Assembly: GCA_900317155.1 (NCBI GenBank) | Contig: ONFO01000006.1 | Coordinates: forward strand, 56,064-120,063 | From: an uncultured Bacteroidales bacterium | GTDB lineage: Bacteria; Bacteroidota; Bacteroidia; Bacteroidales; F082 | Length of the DNA stretch: 64,000 nt | Direction of reading: 5' to 3' | Shown here: positions 1 to 9,061 of the stretch, piece after piece | Layout: each line of letters begins with the position of its first letter | Position numbering within the stretch: the stretch's first letter is position 1 | Notes under the pieces: model-generated | What the model was told of the DNA's origin: nothing | Database searches by the model: none | What the model saw: the letters and a program-made list of their open reading frames with translations, nothing else | Made by a program: the position numbers and the translations under genes

Positions 1-513
1 CGTGGAGGCATTGATGGAGAACATCAGTGTTTGGGCTGCACTGAGGATAATCACGCAGCAAAGCAGGTCAAACCATGGATTGCCCATCACAGAGAAGGCT
101 TGGTCGGGAGCGACACCCATATTAACCAGGTAATCGTTTGGGGTAGCAAAATTCTGCCAAGGATACAGCCACTCGCAAAATTTGGTCATGGGACCGAGAA
201 TCATGGCGCAATAGACTGTCTTGAGGCCAAACTCCTTTCCAACGAGTAAATAAGCTAAAATCAGCAAGATAGCATTGATAATGGAAATCATCATGGACAG
301 GCTGATGCTGATGCCCATGCCGTTGAAAATGTTGGTCAACACGATGGAAAGACCCGAAATGGAACCCACAATCAGCTTGCTAGGAACAAGGAAATAGTAC
401 ACACAAACGCCCGTCATAAACATGCCGAAAGTCATGATTAGCAGTTCGACCCAGAACTTTTTACTGACCAAAGCTTGGCCAATTTCTTTCATTATGTCGT
501 TAAACTTACTCAT
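1..513 (-). CDS. YitT-family membrane protein (5' part, truncated by window edge)
   Basis: Reading leftward from an ATG at 513 gives 171 uninterrupted residues that run off the window. The protein is hydrophobic, with at least three membrane segments. It has the YitT/DUF161 signature: a segment with FLVPSKLIVGSISGLSIVL near residues 42-60, followed by an NAILL-type helix. Family members are inner-membrane proteins of unknown transport role, usually about 280-300 residues, so roughly 110 residues are missing. The gene is divergent from the radical SAM gene at 641. A sequence close to the Bacteroidota -7 element lies upstream (minus strand, GACCTTTG around 569-577). The family call is from recognition of sequence; substrate is unknown. 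Confidence 0.8.
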   Translation of the reverse strand, partial: MSKFNDIMKEIGQALVSKKFWVELLIMTFGMFMTGVCVYYFLVPSKLIVGSISGLSIVLTNIFNGMGISISLSMMISIINAILLILAYLLVGKEFGLKTVYCAMILGPMTKFCEWLYPWQNFATPNDYLVNMGVAPDQAFSVMGNPWFDLLCCVIILSAAQTLMFSINAST

Positions 514-617
514 AAATTATTGATTCTTAATTTTTTAATATTAAATTCTCCTTTAATTTTTGCGGCTGCAAAGGTCGGAAATCTTTTTGAGATAATGAAA
601 TGTTTTAAAGAAATAAT

Positions 618-625
618 TACCTTTG
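618..625 (+). promoter_or_regulatory. Bacteroidota-type -7 promoter element
   Basis: TACCTTTG matches the TAnnTTTG consensus of Bacteroidota housekeeping promoters. It lies 15 bases upstream of the ATG at 641. A TTG at 623 is inside this element, so it cannot be the start codon of the downstream gene. A good -33 TTTG partner is not apparent. Confidence 0.6.
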
Positions 626-640
626 CAAAAAATTCACGGA

Positions 641-2470
641 ATGACCCTCCTCGACTGGCTACCAATAACAAAGAAAGAAACCGACCTCCGTGGTTGGGAT
701 GAGGTGGACGTGGTGTTCGTCACGGGTGATGCTTATGTTGACCATCCGGCATTTGGGGCGGCCGTCATTGGAAGGGTGTTGGAACACAATGGTTTCCGCG
801 TGGCTCTCATCCCCCAGCCCAACTGGCGCGATGACTTGCGCGACTTCAAGAAATTCGGCAAACCGAAGCTGTATTTCGGCGTGTCAGCAGGTTGTATGGA
901 CTCGATGGTGAACCACTACACCGCCAACAAGCGCCTACGCAGCAATGACGCCTACACCCCTGGCGGCGAAGCGGGCTTTCGTCCTGACCGTGCCACGGTG
1001 GTTTATAGCAACATCCTCAAGCAACTCTACCCCGATGTACCTGTTATCATCGGCGGCATCGAGGCCTCGCTGCGACGCGTAACACACTATGACTATTGGG
1101 ACGACTGCCTAAAGCCCAGCATTTTGGTGGATTCCAAAGCCGACCTTGGCGTATACGGCATGGGCGAGCTCACCATGGTGGAAATCGCCAAAGCCATACA
1201 AAGCGGTAAGAAAATCAGTGAACTGACCGACATCCAGCAGACTTTCTTCCTGCATGACAAGAAACAGCCACTTCCCTATTTCGAAGGCGAGACCATCGAA
1301 CTCGTCTCACATGAAGTCTGCCTGAAAGACAAGAAAAAATATGCCTCCAACTTCCGTCACATAGAGGAAGAATCCAACAAAAAACACGCGGCAAGACTGA
1401 TTCAAAAAGTTGGCGACCAACATCTTATCATCAATCCACCTTTGCCAACTTTCACCACGGAACAAATTGATGCTTCTTTCGATTTACCTTACACCCGATT
1501 GCCACATCCAAAATATGCTAAACGAGGTGTCATTCCAGCCTATGAGATGATACGCCATTCGGTGAATTTGCATCGTGGTTGCTTTGGCGGCTGCGCCTTC
1601 TGTACCATCTCGGCGCACCAAGGCAAGTTCGTGGCCTCTCGCAGTAAGGAATCAATCATGCGCGAGGTGGAGAAAGTCACTGAAATGGAGGACTTCAAGG
1701 GTTACATCAGCGACCTTGGCGGTCCCTCGGCCAACATGTACCGTATGAAAGGCAAGGAAGAACGCCTCTGCGAGAAATGTGCTCGCCCAACTTGTTTGCA
1801 ACCCACCGTCTGCAAGAACCTTAACACTGACCATCACCCACTGATTGACATTTATAAAGAGGTGGACAATAACCCTAAGGTCAAAAAAGCCACCATAGGT
1901 TCGGGCATCCGCTACGACCTGTTTTTGCATGACTGCACACCTGAGGAAAACAAGGCCATGGGCTATGACGAATATTTCCGCCAGTTGGTTACACGGCATG
2001 TCAGTGGAAGACTAAAAGTAGCCCCCGAACACACCAGCGATGCCGTTCTGAAGTTAATGCGCAAGCCCAAGTTCGATATGTTCGTCAAGCTGAAGAAGAA
2101 ATTCGATACTATCAACGAAAAGGAGCATCTCAACCAGCAACTTATCCCCTATTTCATTTCCTCGCATCCAGATTGTTACCTTGAAGACATGGCCGATTTA
2201 GCATTGAGAACCAAAGAATTGGGCTATCATTTGGAGCAAGTGCAAGACTTCACTCCCACCCCTATGACCCTAGCCACCGAAATCTACTATTCAGGCTACG
2301 ACCCTTATACTTTAGAGCCCGTCTTTTGCGCCAAAACCAAAGAGGAGAAGCTTGCTCAACAACGATTCTTCTTCTGGTACAAACCTGAAAATCGTGAGTG
2401 GGTGAAGAACACCCTTCGCAAGATTGGCCATCCCGAATGGGTTAAGAGACTATTTTCAGTTAGGAGTTGA
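641..2470 (+). CDS. YgiQ-family radical SAM protein
   Basis: The 609-residue protein has the radical SAM CxxxCxxC motif at about residues 314-321 (context HRGCFGGCAFC). It has the N-terminal family segment LDWLPITKKE and a second cysteine-rich stretch (CEKCARPTCLQPTVC) after the SAM core. This matches the UPF0313/YgiQ family in length and layout. The reaction is not established; members bind a 4Fe-4S cluster and are presumed cytoplasmic. I chose the ATG at 641 because an upstream TTG at 623 falls within a promoter element. The gene appears monocistronic: about 110 bases separate it from the next gene, which has its own -7 element. Confidence 0.88.
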   Translation: MTLLDWLPITKKETDLRGWDEVDVVFVTGDAYVDHPAFGAAVIGRVLEHNGFRVALIPQPNWRDDLRDFKKFGKPKLYFGVSAGCMDSMVNHYTANKRLRSNDAYTPGGEAGFRPDRATVVYSNILKQLYPDVPVIIGGIEASLRRVTHYDYWDDCLKPSILVDSKADLGVYGMGELTMVEIAKAIQSGKKISELTDIQQTFFLHDKKQPLPYFEGETIELVSHEVCLKDKKKYASNFRHIEEESNKKHAARLIQKVGDQHLIINPPLPTFTTEQIDASFDLPYTRLPHPKYAKRGVIPAYEMIRHSVNLHRGCFGGCAFCTISAHQGKFVASRSKESIMREVEKVTEMEDFKGYISDLGGPSANMYRMKGKEERLCEKCARPTCLQPTVCKNLNTDHHPLIDIYKEVDNNPKVKKATIGSGIRYDLFLHDCTPEENKAMGYDEYFRQLVTRHVSGRLKVAPEHTSDAVLKLMRKPKFDMFVKLKKKFDTINEKEHLNQQLIPYFISSHPDCYLEDMADLALRTKELGYHLEQVQDFTPTPMTLATEIYYSGYDPYTLEPVFCAKTKEEKLAQQRFFFWYKPENREWVKNTLRKIGHPEWVKRLFSVRS

Positions 2471-2539
2471 TAAATAATTTCCCTAAAGTCTCGTGCCAAA
2501 AATTAACAATTAAACAATCAACACTTCAACATAAATCCG

Positions 2540-2547
2540 TATTTTTG
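2540..2547 (+). promoter_or_regulatory. -7 promoter element of the nicotinamidase-PTS-recX operon
   Basis: TATTTTTG fits TAnnTTTG and lies 31 bases upstream of the ATG at 2579. No clear -33 box was seen. Confidence 0.55.
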
Positions 2548-2578
2548 CCGCAAATTTCAATATCTAATAAATAAAGAC

Positions 2579-3295
2579 ATGAAAAGACACTTTTTAGGAG
2601 CCATCGTGCTCGTCGCTGCCCTTGCTTTTGCAGGCTGCAACAACAAAAAACAAAAAAATGAAGAACCTGAAAACAAAGCAGCTGAGACTGTCGTTGAAGA
2701 AGTCAAGCTCCCTAACCGCTTACTCATCATCGTTGACCCGCAAGTCGACTTCACCACAGGTAGTTTAGCAACCGCTAAAGGCCCTGCCTCTATGGATTAC
2801 CTTGCCAAAGCCTTAAAAGAAGGTGCTTGGAAGAACTACAACTGGATTATCGTCACACAAGACGCTCACCCAGCCAATCACTGCTCGTTTGTTGAGCAAG
2901 GTGGCGTGTTCCCGCCCCACTGCGTGCAAGGCACCGAAGGCATGAACGTCTACCCTGCCCTGCAAGATGTTTTAAGCGGCATCACGGCCAACATCCCGAA
3001 CATCCATTACATGCAAAAGGGTGACCTTGCAGAAAAAGAGGAGTTTAGCATCTTCCAGAACGAACGTAGCGGTGAAAAGCTACGTGCCATCATTGAGCAA
3101 GAGAAGTTTGAAGGCATTGACGTCTGCGGCATCGCCACGGATTACTGTGTTTACGAGACCACGAAAGACTTGATGGCCTTCTATCCTGCCAAACAAATCC
3201 GCATCGTCACCAACTGCCTTGCCGCCGTCGATGACAACGACACCAAACTTGCCGACCTGATGAAGGAAAATGGCATTCAAGGCATTGAGTTTTGA
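2579..3295 (+). CDS. Nicotinamidase-like isochorismatase-family lipoprotein
   Basis: The 238-residue protein begins with a lipoprotein signal peptide; the lipobox LAFAGC puts the lipidated Cys at residue 20. The rest is a PncA-like isochorismatase-fold hydrolase. Asp53 (VDPQVDF), a Lys near 153 and Cys190 (GIATDYCV) form the expected catalytic triad. Asp95, His97, His101 and His114 (DAHPANH, PPHCVQGT) match the metal site of nicotinamidases. It would convert nicotinamide to nicotinate and ammonia. Most nicotinamidases are cytoplasmic, so the lipid anchor is unusual and predicts an envelope location. Its stop overlaps the next start by one base (TGATG), implying translational coupling to the PTS-type permease. 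Confidence 0.85.
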   Translation: MKRHFLGAIVLVAALAFAGCNNKKQKNEEPENKAAETVVEEVKLPNRLLIIVDPQVDFTTGSLATAKGPASMDYLAKALKEGAWKNYNWIIVTQDAHPANHCSFVEQGGVFPPHCVQGTEGMNVYPALQDVLSGITANIPNIHYMQKGDLAEKEEFSIFQNERSGEKLRAIIEQEKFEGIDVCGIATDYCVYETTKDLMAFYPAKQIRIVTNCLAAVDDNDTKLADLMKENGIQGIEF

Positions 3296-4314
3296 TGAGT
3301 AAATTCAAATCATTCTTACAGCGCAAGGGCGTCGACATGACCTGGAAGGCCTATTTTGTCGACGCTCTTGGTGCTATGGCACTAGGTCTGTTCGCCTCGT
3401 TGCTCATCGGTACTATCTTCCAAACCTTGGGCGACAAGACGGGCATTGAAGCCTTCGAAACCATTGCCAAATACGCAAAGGCTGCCACAGGAGCCGCCAT
3501 CGCCGTAGCCATTGCTTACAAGCTAGGTTGCGAGGGATTGGTGCTATTCAGTGCTATTGCTGTAGGTATCGCAGGCAACGAACTGGGTGGACCTATGGGC
3601 GCCTACGTTGCCGTGATTGTAGCCGCAGAATTAGGCAAAATTGTCTACAAGGAGACCCAAGTCGACATCCTAGTCACGCCCGCTGTAGTCATCATCAGCG
3701 GCGTGTTGATGGCCTATGCGGTCGGTGCACCTATCCAGAAAGTGATGACTGCCCTCGGCACCTTCATCGAGAACGCCACACAGATGCAGCCCTTCCTCAT
3801 GGGCATCATTGTCTCTGTGGTCATCGGTGCAGTGCTCACCTTACCCATCAGTTCGGCAGCTATCTGCCTCGCCATCGGCTTAGGCGGCATCGCTGGAGGT
3901 GCAGCCACAGCAGGTTGCTGTGCCCAGATGATTGGCTTCGCCATTTTGAGTTTCAGGGAAAACCGCTGGGGCGGACTTGTGGCACAAGGCTTAGGCACCT
4001 CCATGTTACAAATGGGCAATATCGTAAAGAACCCTAGAATTTGGATTCCAGTGCTGCTCACCGCTGCCATCACAGGTCCCATCTCAACTTGCATTTTCCA
4101 TTTGGAGAATATCCCCATTGGCTCTGGCATGGGCACTTGCGGCCTCGTCGGTCCCATCGGCATTTACACGGCTATGCCTGAAGGAGGCGCCAACATGTGG
4201 ATTGGCATGTTGCTCGTCTGCTTCGTGTTGCCTGCTGTCCTCACTTGGTTTTTCGGCTTGATCTTCCGCAAAATCGGCTGGATTAAGGGAGGTGACCTCA
4301 AAATCGACTGCTGA
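3295..4314 (+). CDS. PTS_EIIC_2-type (PfoR-like) membrane permease
   Basis: The 339-residue protein has eight to ten hydrophobic segments. It has a glycine-rich pattern typical of the PTS_EIIC_2 family (DUF/PfoR-like; for example GNELGGPMGAYVAVIVAAE and PIGSGMGTCGLVGPIG). No IIA, IIB, HPr or EI genes are nearby, so a genuine phosphotransferase role cannot be assumed; the substrate is unknown. The ATG at 3295 is preferred over a TTG at 3292 because it lies in a TGATG stop-start overlap with the upstream nicotinamidase gene. The 3' end overlaps recX in the same TGATG way, so all three genes should be co-translated. Confidence 0.75.
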   Translation: MSKFKSFLQRKGVDMTWKAYFVDALGAMALGLFASLLIGTIFQTLGDKTGIEAFETIAKYAKAATGAAIAVAIAYKLGCEGLVLFSAIAVGIAGNELGGPMGAYVAVIVAAELGKIVYKETQVDILVTPAVVIISGVLMAYAVGAPIQKVMTALGTFIENATQMQPFLMGIIVSVVIGAVLTLPISSAAICLAIGLGGIAGGAATAGCCAQMIGFAILSFRENRWGGLVAQGLGTSMLQMGNIVKNPRIWIPVLLTAAITGPISTCIFHLENIPIGSGMGTCGLVGPIGIYTAMPEGGANMWIGMLLVCFVLPAVLTWFFGLIFRKIGWIKGGDLKIDC

Positions 4315-4793
4315 TGGCAAAGCAAGCCAACAAGCCACTCACTCCCGACCAGGTTCTTGACAAGATGGCCAAGTATTGTGCCTATCAAGAACGATGCGTG
4401 AAAGATGTGCGCGACAAACTGAAAACCTTCGACCTTCCGCAAGAAGGAAAACACGAAATCCTTGATTATCTGTTGGATAACCGTTTCGTCAATGATGAAA
4501 GGTATGCCAAGAGTTTTGTTCGCGGCAAAATCAACCAAAGCGGCTGGGGTGTGAACAAGATTCGTTTCCATCTCATTCAGAAAGGTATTGACAAAGACAT
4601 CATCGAAGAAGCTTTAGGACAAACCGACGAAGAAGTCTACAGGCAGCGACTCATTGACATCTTGAAAACGAAAGCCAAAACAATAAAAGCCGATTCTGAC
4701 TTCGAGAAAAAACGCAAATTGGCAGCCTACGCCATGCAGAAGGGCTTTGAAGGGGCTCTGGTTTGGGAGGTATTGAAAGACCTCGACATTTAA
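4314..4793 (+). CDS. recX: RecX regulatory protein
   Basis: The 159-residue protein shows the RecX three-helix repeat pattern (AYQERCVKDVRDKL, LDYLLDNRFVNDERYAKSF, KIRFHLIQKGIDKDIIEEAL). Length fits RecX, which binds and restrains RecA filaments in the cytoplasm. It is the last gene of a coupled trio (TGATG overlap at 4312-4316). recA is not in the window. The recX stop codon overlaps tail-to-tail by three bases with the stop of the convergent gene at 4790. A decayed second copy of the last 48 or so codons is found at 22028-22171. This gene therefore marks one border of the kinase/AAA+ block. Confidence 0.9.
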   Translation: MAKQANKPLTPDQVLDKMAKYCAYQERCVKDVRDKLKTFDLPQEGKHEILDYLLDNRFVNDERYAKSFVRGKINQSGWGVNKIRFHLIQKGIDKDIIEEALGQTDEEVYRQRLIDILKTKAKTIKADSDFEKKRKLAAYAMQKGFEGALVWEVLKDLDI

Positions 4794-7645
4794 TCCATGT
4801 TGAAATAACGCACTTGTTGCAATACGCCTTCAGGTGCTGTTTCATTCTCATCCAAGTGAAGCAGAAGCACTTTGTCGGTTGATACCTTTTGCCCAATCAC
4901 CAAAGCCTTGCTCTGCAATGCCCTCAACGCCTCATTCTGAGCAGTCTTTTCGGCGATGACTTGATCCACGCTCTTCCCACATTGCGAGACCATCTTGTCG
5001 GCTTGCCCAATGATTCTTCCATAGGCGATAGCGTCTAAACCCAATTCGGGAAGTGCAAGCGTAGCATTGGCCATCTCCAAACCCATCAATGACATTGGTG
5101 ACTTGACTGACTTTCCGTCAGCGATGATTTTCTCGTTTTCAGCGATTATGGTATTGATGGACAGCCGATTGCCTCGATCATCAACAAACGAAACCGCCTT
5201 GTAGTACTCACCCTCGTCACCTTGAAGATAAGTTGTAGACAAAGAATAGGACACACCGGTGCGCTTTTCGTAATTTTTGGTGGCCTTCCAAATGGCATCG
5301 CAATTCTTGAGATAATCATCGATATATTTGTTTCTTGAGAGTTTCGGCATCTCCCAAACGATGGCTTCTTCTTCCTTTTTCTGTTTTTCCTTTTTCTGCT
5401 TCTTGGTGGGTTCAGATGGTTTTTTCCCTTCGCCCTTGCTTGCCGATTTACTGACGTTTGCTGGCTGTTCAAAGGGTTTCTTACTCACCGTCATGTCATA
5501 AATCACATATTGCCCAGAGCGCACGTCGCCGCACTGTAGCCAAAACATGAGTTGCTCGCAATGGTTGATAGGGACAGTATAGGTGGTGGGGGGCATCTTG
5601 TCGGTCAGTGTGATTTCGGCCACTTGATGTTGGTCAGCGATGACATAAAGGGTTACGGGAGGAGCCTGCTTCTTGCCACCGATCTGACTGTCGAAGGGGT
5701 CGATATACTCACTCTTGTTGGCCACGGTGAAGGTACAAGACTCGTATTCGCGATATGGATTAAATGCGGCGCATGACGACTGGTGTCCTTTGTCGTCGGT
5801 CACGGCAAGGTCGATGCCAGCAACGTAAGTCGGTGTAAACATAAGGCAGATTGCCTTGGTGATGGTCATATCTTCGAAGCCGAGCGGGATGTTGGTTTCG
5901 AGCATAATGCCTTTGTAGATCTTGCTACCATCCTTCATCTGGAAAAACTCTTTTTGGGAGCTTCCGTTTTTGAAGCAGTCGTTGAAGTCGAAGTTGGTTA
6001 AGCTACTCAGGTAGCGTCCCACGAAGTGGAAATAAGGTCTTTGGCACAGGTCGATGAGGTCAACGGTCTCGGGGCATTCGGGTTTATCGTGGACGAATAG
6101 GTTGTGAGGTACGATCTTGCCGCGGTAAAGCACCACATCGCCAATGCCGAAATAGACTTGCTTCGACTCGCCATTGCCGGGTTTCTCGAAACGCAACGTG
6201 CGGCATTTGTTGAGTGGAAGTTCGAAATATTGGTTTGGCCAAGTGGCATGAATCACGGTCTCGAGGATGAGGTGGTCATCGGCATAGACGCGGATGATGT
6301 CATCGTCGAGGACGCGGTGTTGCGTCAGGCAGCCAGCGGTGAAAGTGACGTAATCGAACTCTCCGGCGAGGTCGAAGGTGGCGTAGGAGTTGATGTTGTC
6401 GTCGAAGAATGTCGTCCCCGTAGTGAGGATGAATCCTTCCCAGAACTTCTCGCCACCCATGGAGAAGGTACGGTGTTTGGTGGAGCCGTCGAAATAGGTG
6501 TCTTTATTTGAAGAGACGCCTCTCACCGAGAATGGCCTGATGTTGGAGCACATCCGGCAAGGATTGGGCAGTTGCGACAGGCGTTCTTTTGAACCGTTGG
6601 CCATCCCCGCTTGAGGGATGTCGGGGTCGCCATGCGGATAGGCAAAGATATCGACTACGCCAAAAACGATACCGCCGTTTAATTCGCTGGCCTCGTCGAT
6701 GCTGTGGAATGAGAGGTTCTCTACACCTTTCACATCGATGACGACTTGCTCGGCGAGGTCTTTTTGCGTTATTCTTTTTTCGTAAAGTATCTTGCCGTCG
6801 CCTTTCACGGTGAGCCAGCCCGAGGCGTTGGAACTTTGGTTGTCGCGAGGCCCGACGATGAACGACACCTTGTCGTATTTCCTTTGCAGCCAGAAATAGG
6901 CCCAAGCCTTGTTGTGACCACTCAAGGCTTGGTTGGCGGTAAACTGCAGACCTGTGGTATAGGTCACGCGGTTCACACTAATCGACTTGACATGGTGACA
7001 GTCCTCAACTTCCTTGTCAATGATGGCATCAACCCAGCCGCTATGCCTGATATAGTGAGGAAACAGTTGTTCGACCAGTTGTATCTTCTTGCCGTTGTGA
7101 ATATTCTCGAGAGGCTTGCGTGTAGGCACTGGCGTCTCCCCTGCCTTCCAAAGCTTCACGGCACCAAAGCCAAGGTCTGTCTCGCCTTGGGGAAGGTCGA
7201 AGCGCAACTGATTGACACCTTTGATGTCGATGGTGTATTCCTTCGGTGCGTCATGACACCAAATCACCTCGTCAAGGAGAATCTCGCCGTCGCCTCTCAC
7301 CGTAAGCACGATGTTGCTATTGTCGCCGGCTGAGTTGGGGCTGTTTTTGCCGCCAGGCCCGACAACGAAGCTCATCTTGCTGTATGAGCCCTTAAGACTG
7401 AACTCTGCAAAACCAGTTTTGTCGCCACTGATGAGGCCGCCCTTCCCTGAGCGAAGCGCAAAGCCACCCTTGTAGTTGTAAACGGCAATCTTGAGATTCG
7501 CGGAGCCTTTGGTGGGATAGGCTTCATACAGGTAAGAACTGGTTGGTTCATACTTGTCGGTGAGATAGGTTTGGGCTTTTGCTAAATTACTGAAAGCAAA
7601 CAATATGCAAAGCGGCAAAAAGAAATGTAAAGCTTTGTTTTTCAT
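4790..7645 (-). CDS. Exported protein with repeated NPCBM-like domains
   Basis: The 951-residue protein has a Sec signal peptide (hydrophobic residues 4-22, ending LAKAQ). It then has at least three, probably four, diverged copies of an NPCBM-like beta-sandwich over about residues 40-730. Recurrent marks are a FVVGP / FIVGP / FTAGC strand, a T-V-x-GDG-x-I-L strand, an I-D-x-x-G-V-x-x-L-x-F strand and an F-G-x-x-x-L strand. A Lys/Glu-rich linker at about 740-765 leads to an alpha-helical C-terminal region of about 185 residues that I do not recognise. NPCBM domains usually bind carbohydrate, but here no catalytic domain is evident. The ATG at 7645 is chosen over an upstream TTG at 7669. It is the last gene of the ten-gene block and abuts recX. 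Envelope or extracellular location is inferred. Confidence 0.7.
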   Translation of the reverse strand: MKNKALHFFLPLCILFAFSNLAKAQTYLTDKYEPTSSYLYEAYPTKGSANLKIAVYNYKGGFALRSGKGGLISGDKTGFAEFSLKGSYSKMSFVVGPGGKNSPNSAGDNSNIVLTVRGDGEILLDEVIWCHDAPKEYTIDIKGVNQLRFDLPQGETDLGFGAVKLWKAGETPVPTRKPLENIHNGKKIQLVEQLFPHYIRHSGWVDAIIDKEVEDCHHVKSISVNRVTYTTGLQFTANQALSGHNKAWAYFWLQRKYDKVSFIVGPRDNQSSNASGWLTVKGDGKILYEKRITQKDLAEQVVIDVKGVENLSFHSIDEASELNGGIVFGVVDIFAYPHGDPDIPQAGMANGSKERLSQLPNPCRMCSNIRPFSVRGVSSNKDTYFDGSTKHRTFSMGGEKFWEGFILTTGTTFFDDNINSYATFDLAGEFDYVTFTAGCLTQHRVLDDDIIRVYADDHLILETVIHATWPNQYFELPLNKCRTLRFEKPGNGESKQVYFGIGDVVLYRGKIVPHNLFVHDKPECPETVDLIDLCQRPYFHFVGRYLSSLTNFDFNDCFKNGSSQKEFFQMKDGSKIYKGIMLETNIPLGFEDMTITKAICLMFTPTYVAGIDLAVTDDKGHQSSCAAFNPYREYESCTFTVANKSEYIDPFDSQIGGKKQAPPVTLYVIADQHQVAEITLTDKMPPTTYTVPINHCEQLMFWLQCGDVRSGQYVIYDMTVSKKPFEQPANVSKSASKGEGKKPSEPTKKQKKEKQKKEEEAIVWEMPKLSRNKYIDDYLKNCDAIWKATKNYEKRTGVSYSLSTTYLQGDEGEYYKAVSFVDDRGNRLSINTIIAENEKIIADGKSVKSPMSLMGLEMANATLALPELGLDAIAYGRIIGQADKMVSQCGKSVDQVIAEKTAQNEALRALQSKALVIGQKVSTDKVLLLHLDENETAPEGVLQQVRYFNMD

Positions 7646-7672
7646 GGTAGTTATTTTGTGTTTTGTCAAGAT

Positions 7673-8302
7673 TCAGAATGAGAAAAGGTAGCATTTGGTG
7701 TATTGCCAACGACGATTCAGCAAGTCATCCTTAGAAATCAGGAAATTGAGCATCCCACAGTCGTAGAAGCGCAGATTCCAGTCGTCACTCTCATCGATTT
7801 GCAGGAGCGAGAGCATACCAGGCATGGCCTCGCGCACCTCGTCGATGTAAGGCATGCCGAGCAAGCGAGTGCTGTATTCTGGATCCGATTCGTAGGTGAA
7901 CGTGATGCTCTCGGCAGGCAAACCGAAAGGCGACCCGTCTTCAAAAACGATTCTATGGGTGTGCAACTCCTTGCAGTCAGGTGCATAAAGCACTTTGAAA
8001 TAAGATGCATCCCATTCGCCCATGCCAGGCGACGAAATGGCATCAAGATTGCCAAGAAAATAGTCCAAGGCGGCAAAAAAGTAAAGCATTCCCTCATGTG
8101 GGAGCAGGTTTTCTTTGTCGAGAGATGCTATCTCGTCACAGCGTATCTGACAGATGAACGTGAGCGGATCCTCATATTCGTCGCCATCATCGTTGACAGG
8201 AACTTCGGGATAGTCAAGGTTGTCGGGCATATCAGGGAAGCCCCACCATTTGCTTTTTCCGAATAGGTCTGCGTCGGTTTTTTGTGTCGTTATCTTTATC
8301 AT
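7673..8302 (-). CDS. YwqG / DUF1963 family protein
   Basis: The 209-residue protein has the DUF1963 pattern: SKWWGFPDMPD near the N-terminus, PLTFICQIRCDEI, then LPHEGMLYFF, later LLGMP and a terminal DCGMLNFLI segment. YwqG-type proteins have no established biochemical activity. They are often linked to poly-immunity or signalling contexts, but that is only an association. Residues before the first motif are few, so the ATG at 8302 fits. It lies 3 bases downstream of the phosphatase stop and 27 bases upstream of the NPCBM gene start, consistent with one transcript. Likely cytoplasmic, as no signal peptide or membrane segment is seen. Confidence 0.8.
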   Translation of the reverse strand: MIKITTQKTDADLFGKSKWWGFPDMPDNLDYPEVPVNDDGDEYEDPLTFICQIRCDEIASLDKENLLPHEGMLYFFAALDYFLGNLDAISSPGMGEWDASYFKVLYAPDCKELHTHRIVFEDGSPFGLPAESITFTYESDPEYSTRLLGMPYIDEVREAMPGMLSLLQIDESDDWNLRFYDCGMLNFLISKDDLLNRRWQYTKCYLFSF

Positions 8303-8305
8303 GGT

Positions 8306-9061
8306 TTACAATTTCGCCAAAATGATTGAAACGTTGTCATAGCCTCCTGCTTCACAAGCTTTTTCTTTCAGCTTCTCGGCGAGGCCTTGTCCCATGCCAT
8401 CGGTAGTGATGCCTTCGTTGAGCAAGGCTTCTATTTCATCGTCGGTGAGCATGTCAGTGAGTCCGTCGGAGCATATCAGTATCACATCGTTGTCGATGAT
8501 CTTGTTGGTGATGTCGTCGGTGAGTACCTTGCCGGTGAGTCCGCCGCCGATGCAGTTGAGGAGTGCTTTGCTTGCCTGCGGATTGTCGGTAATGCCTCGC
8601 TCAGTTTGGTCGGTAGAGAGTTGTCGCAAAATGCCGCCACGGAAACGGTAGGTGCGGCTATCTCCAGCGTTGATAAGGTATATCTTGCCGTAGTGCCACA
8701 CCACACCGGTCAGGGTGCATCCCATGGGTTTTGATTGCCCTTGGTCGTAAGCCGCGTTGTTGAGCTTATAGGAAATGTATTTGCCGGCTTCGTTGATGTC
8801 GTCGATGAACGTGTCGGGCTGGATCTCGTTCATTGCGAACTGCTCCTTCAGTTCCTCAAGAGTAATCTCGCTGGCTTCTTCTCCTTTTTCGTGACCTCCC
8901 ATACCGTCAGAGACGAGTAGGTAGAAAACAGCGTTTTCCTGCACGTCAACGGTGAGGTTTATGGCATCATCACGGAGGAAAGTTCCTCCAATGGAAAGGG
9001 CGTCTTCATTGTTTTCGCGCACCCTTCCTTTGTCGCATATAGCTTGTATTTCTATCTTCAT
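8306..9061 (-). CDS. PP2C-family Ser/Thr protein phosphatase
   Basis: The 251-residue protein is a minimal PPM/PP2C catalytic domain. The metal-binding and structural motifs are present in order: RENNED with Asp20, SDGMGGH with Asp52, NAGDSR, CSDGLTD with Asp199, and GGYDNVSIIL with Asp242. It should remove phosphate from Ser/Thr residues using Mn/Mg ions. It has no membrane segment. Its start codon overlaps the stop of the FHA gene by four bases (ATGA). The kinase two genes upstream is the natural opposing partner. Canonical motifs make an active enzyme likely. Confidence 0.93.
   Translation of the reverse strand: MKIEIQAICDKGRVRENNEDALSIGGTFLRDDAINLTVDVQENAVFYLLVSDGMGGHEKGEEASEITLEELKEQFAMNEIQPDTFIDDINEAGKYISYKLNNAAYDQGQSKPMGCTLTGVVWHYGKIYLINAGDSRTYRFRGGILRQLSTDQTERGITDNPQASKALLNCIGGGLTGKVLTDDITNKIIDNDVILICSDGLTDMLTDDEIEALLNEGITTDGMGQGLAEKLKEKACEAGGYDNVSIILAKL

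Noticed and set aside
623-640. TTG start at 623 for the radical SAM gene
   Set aside because: It falls inside a TAnnTTTG promoter element; the ATG at 641 is used.
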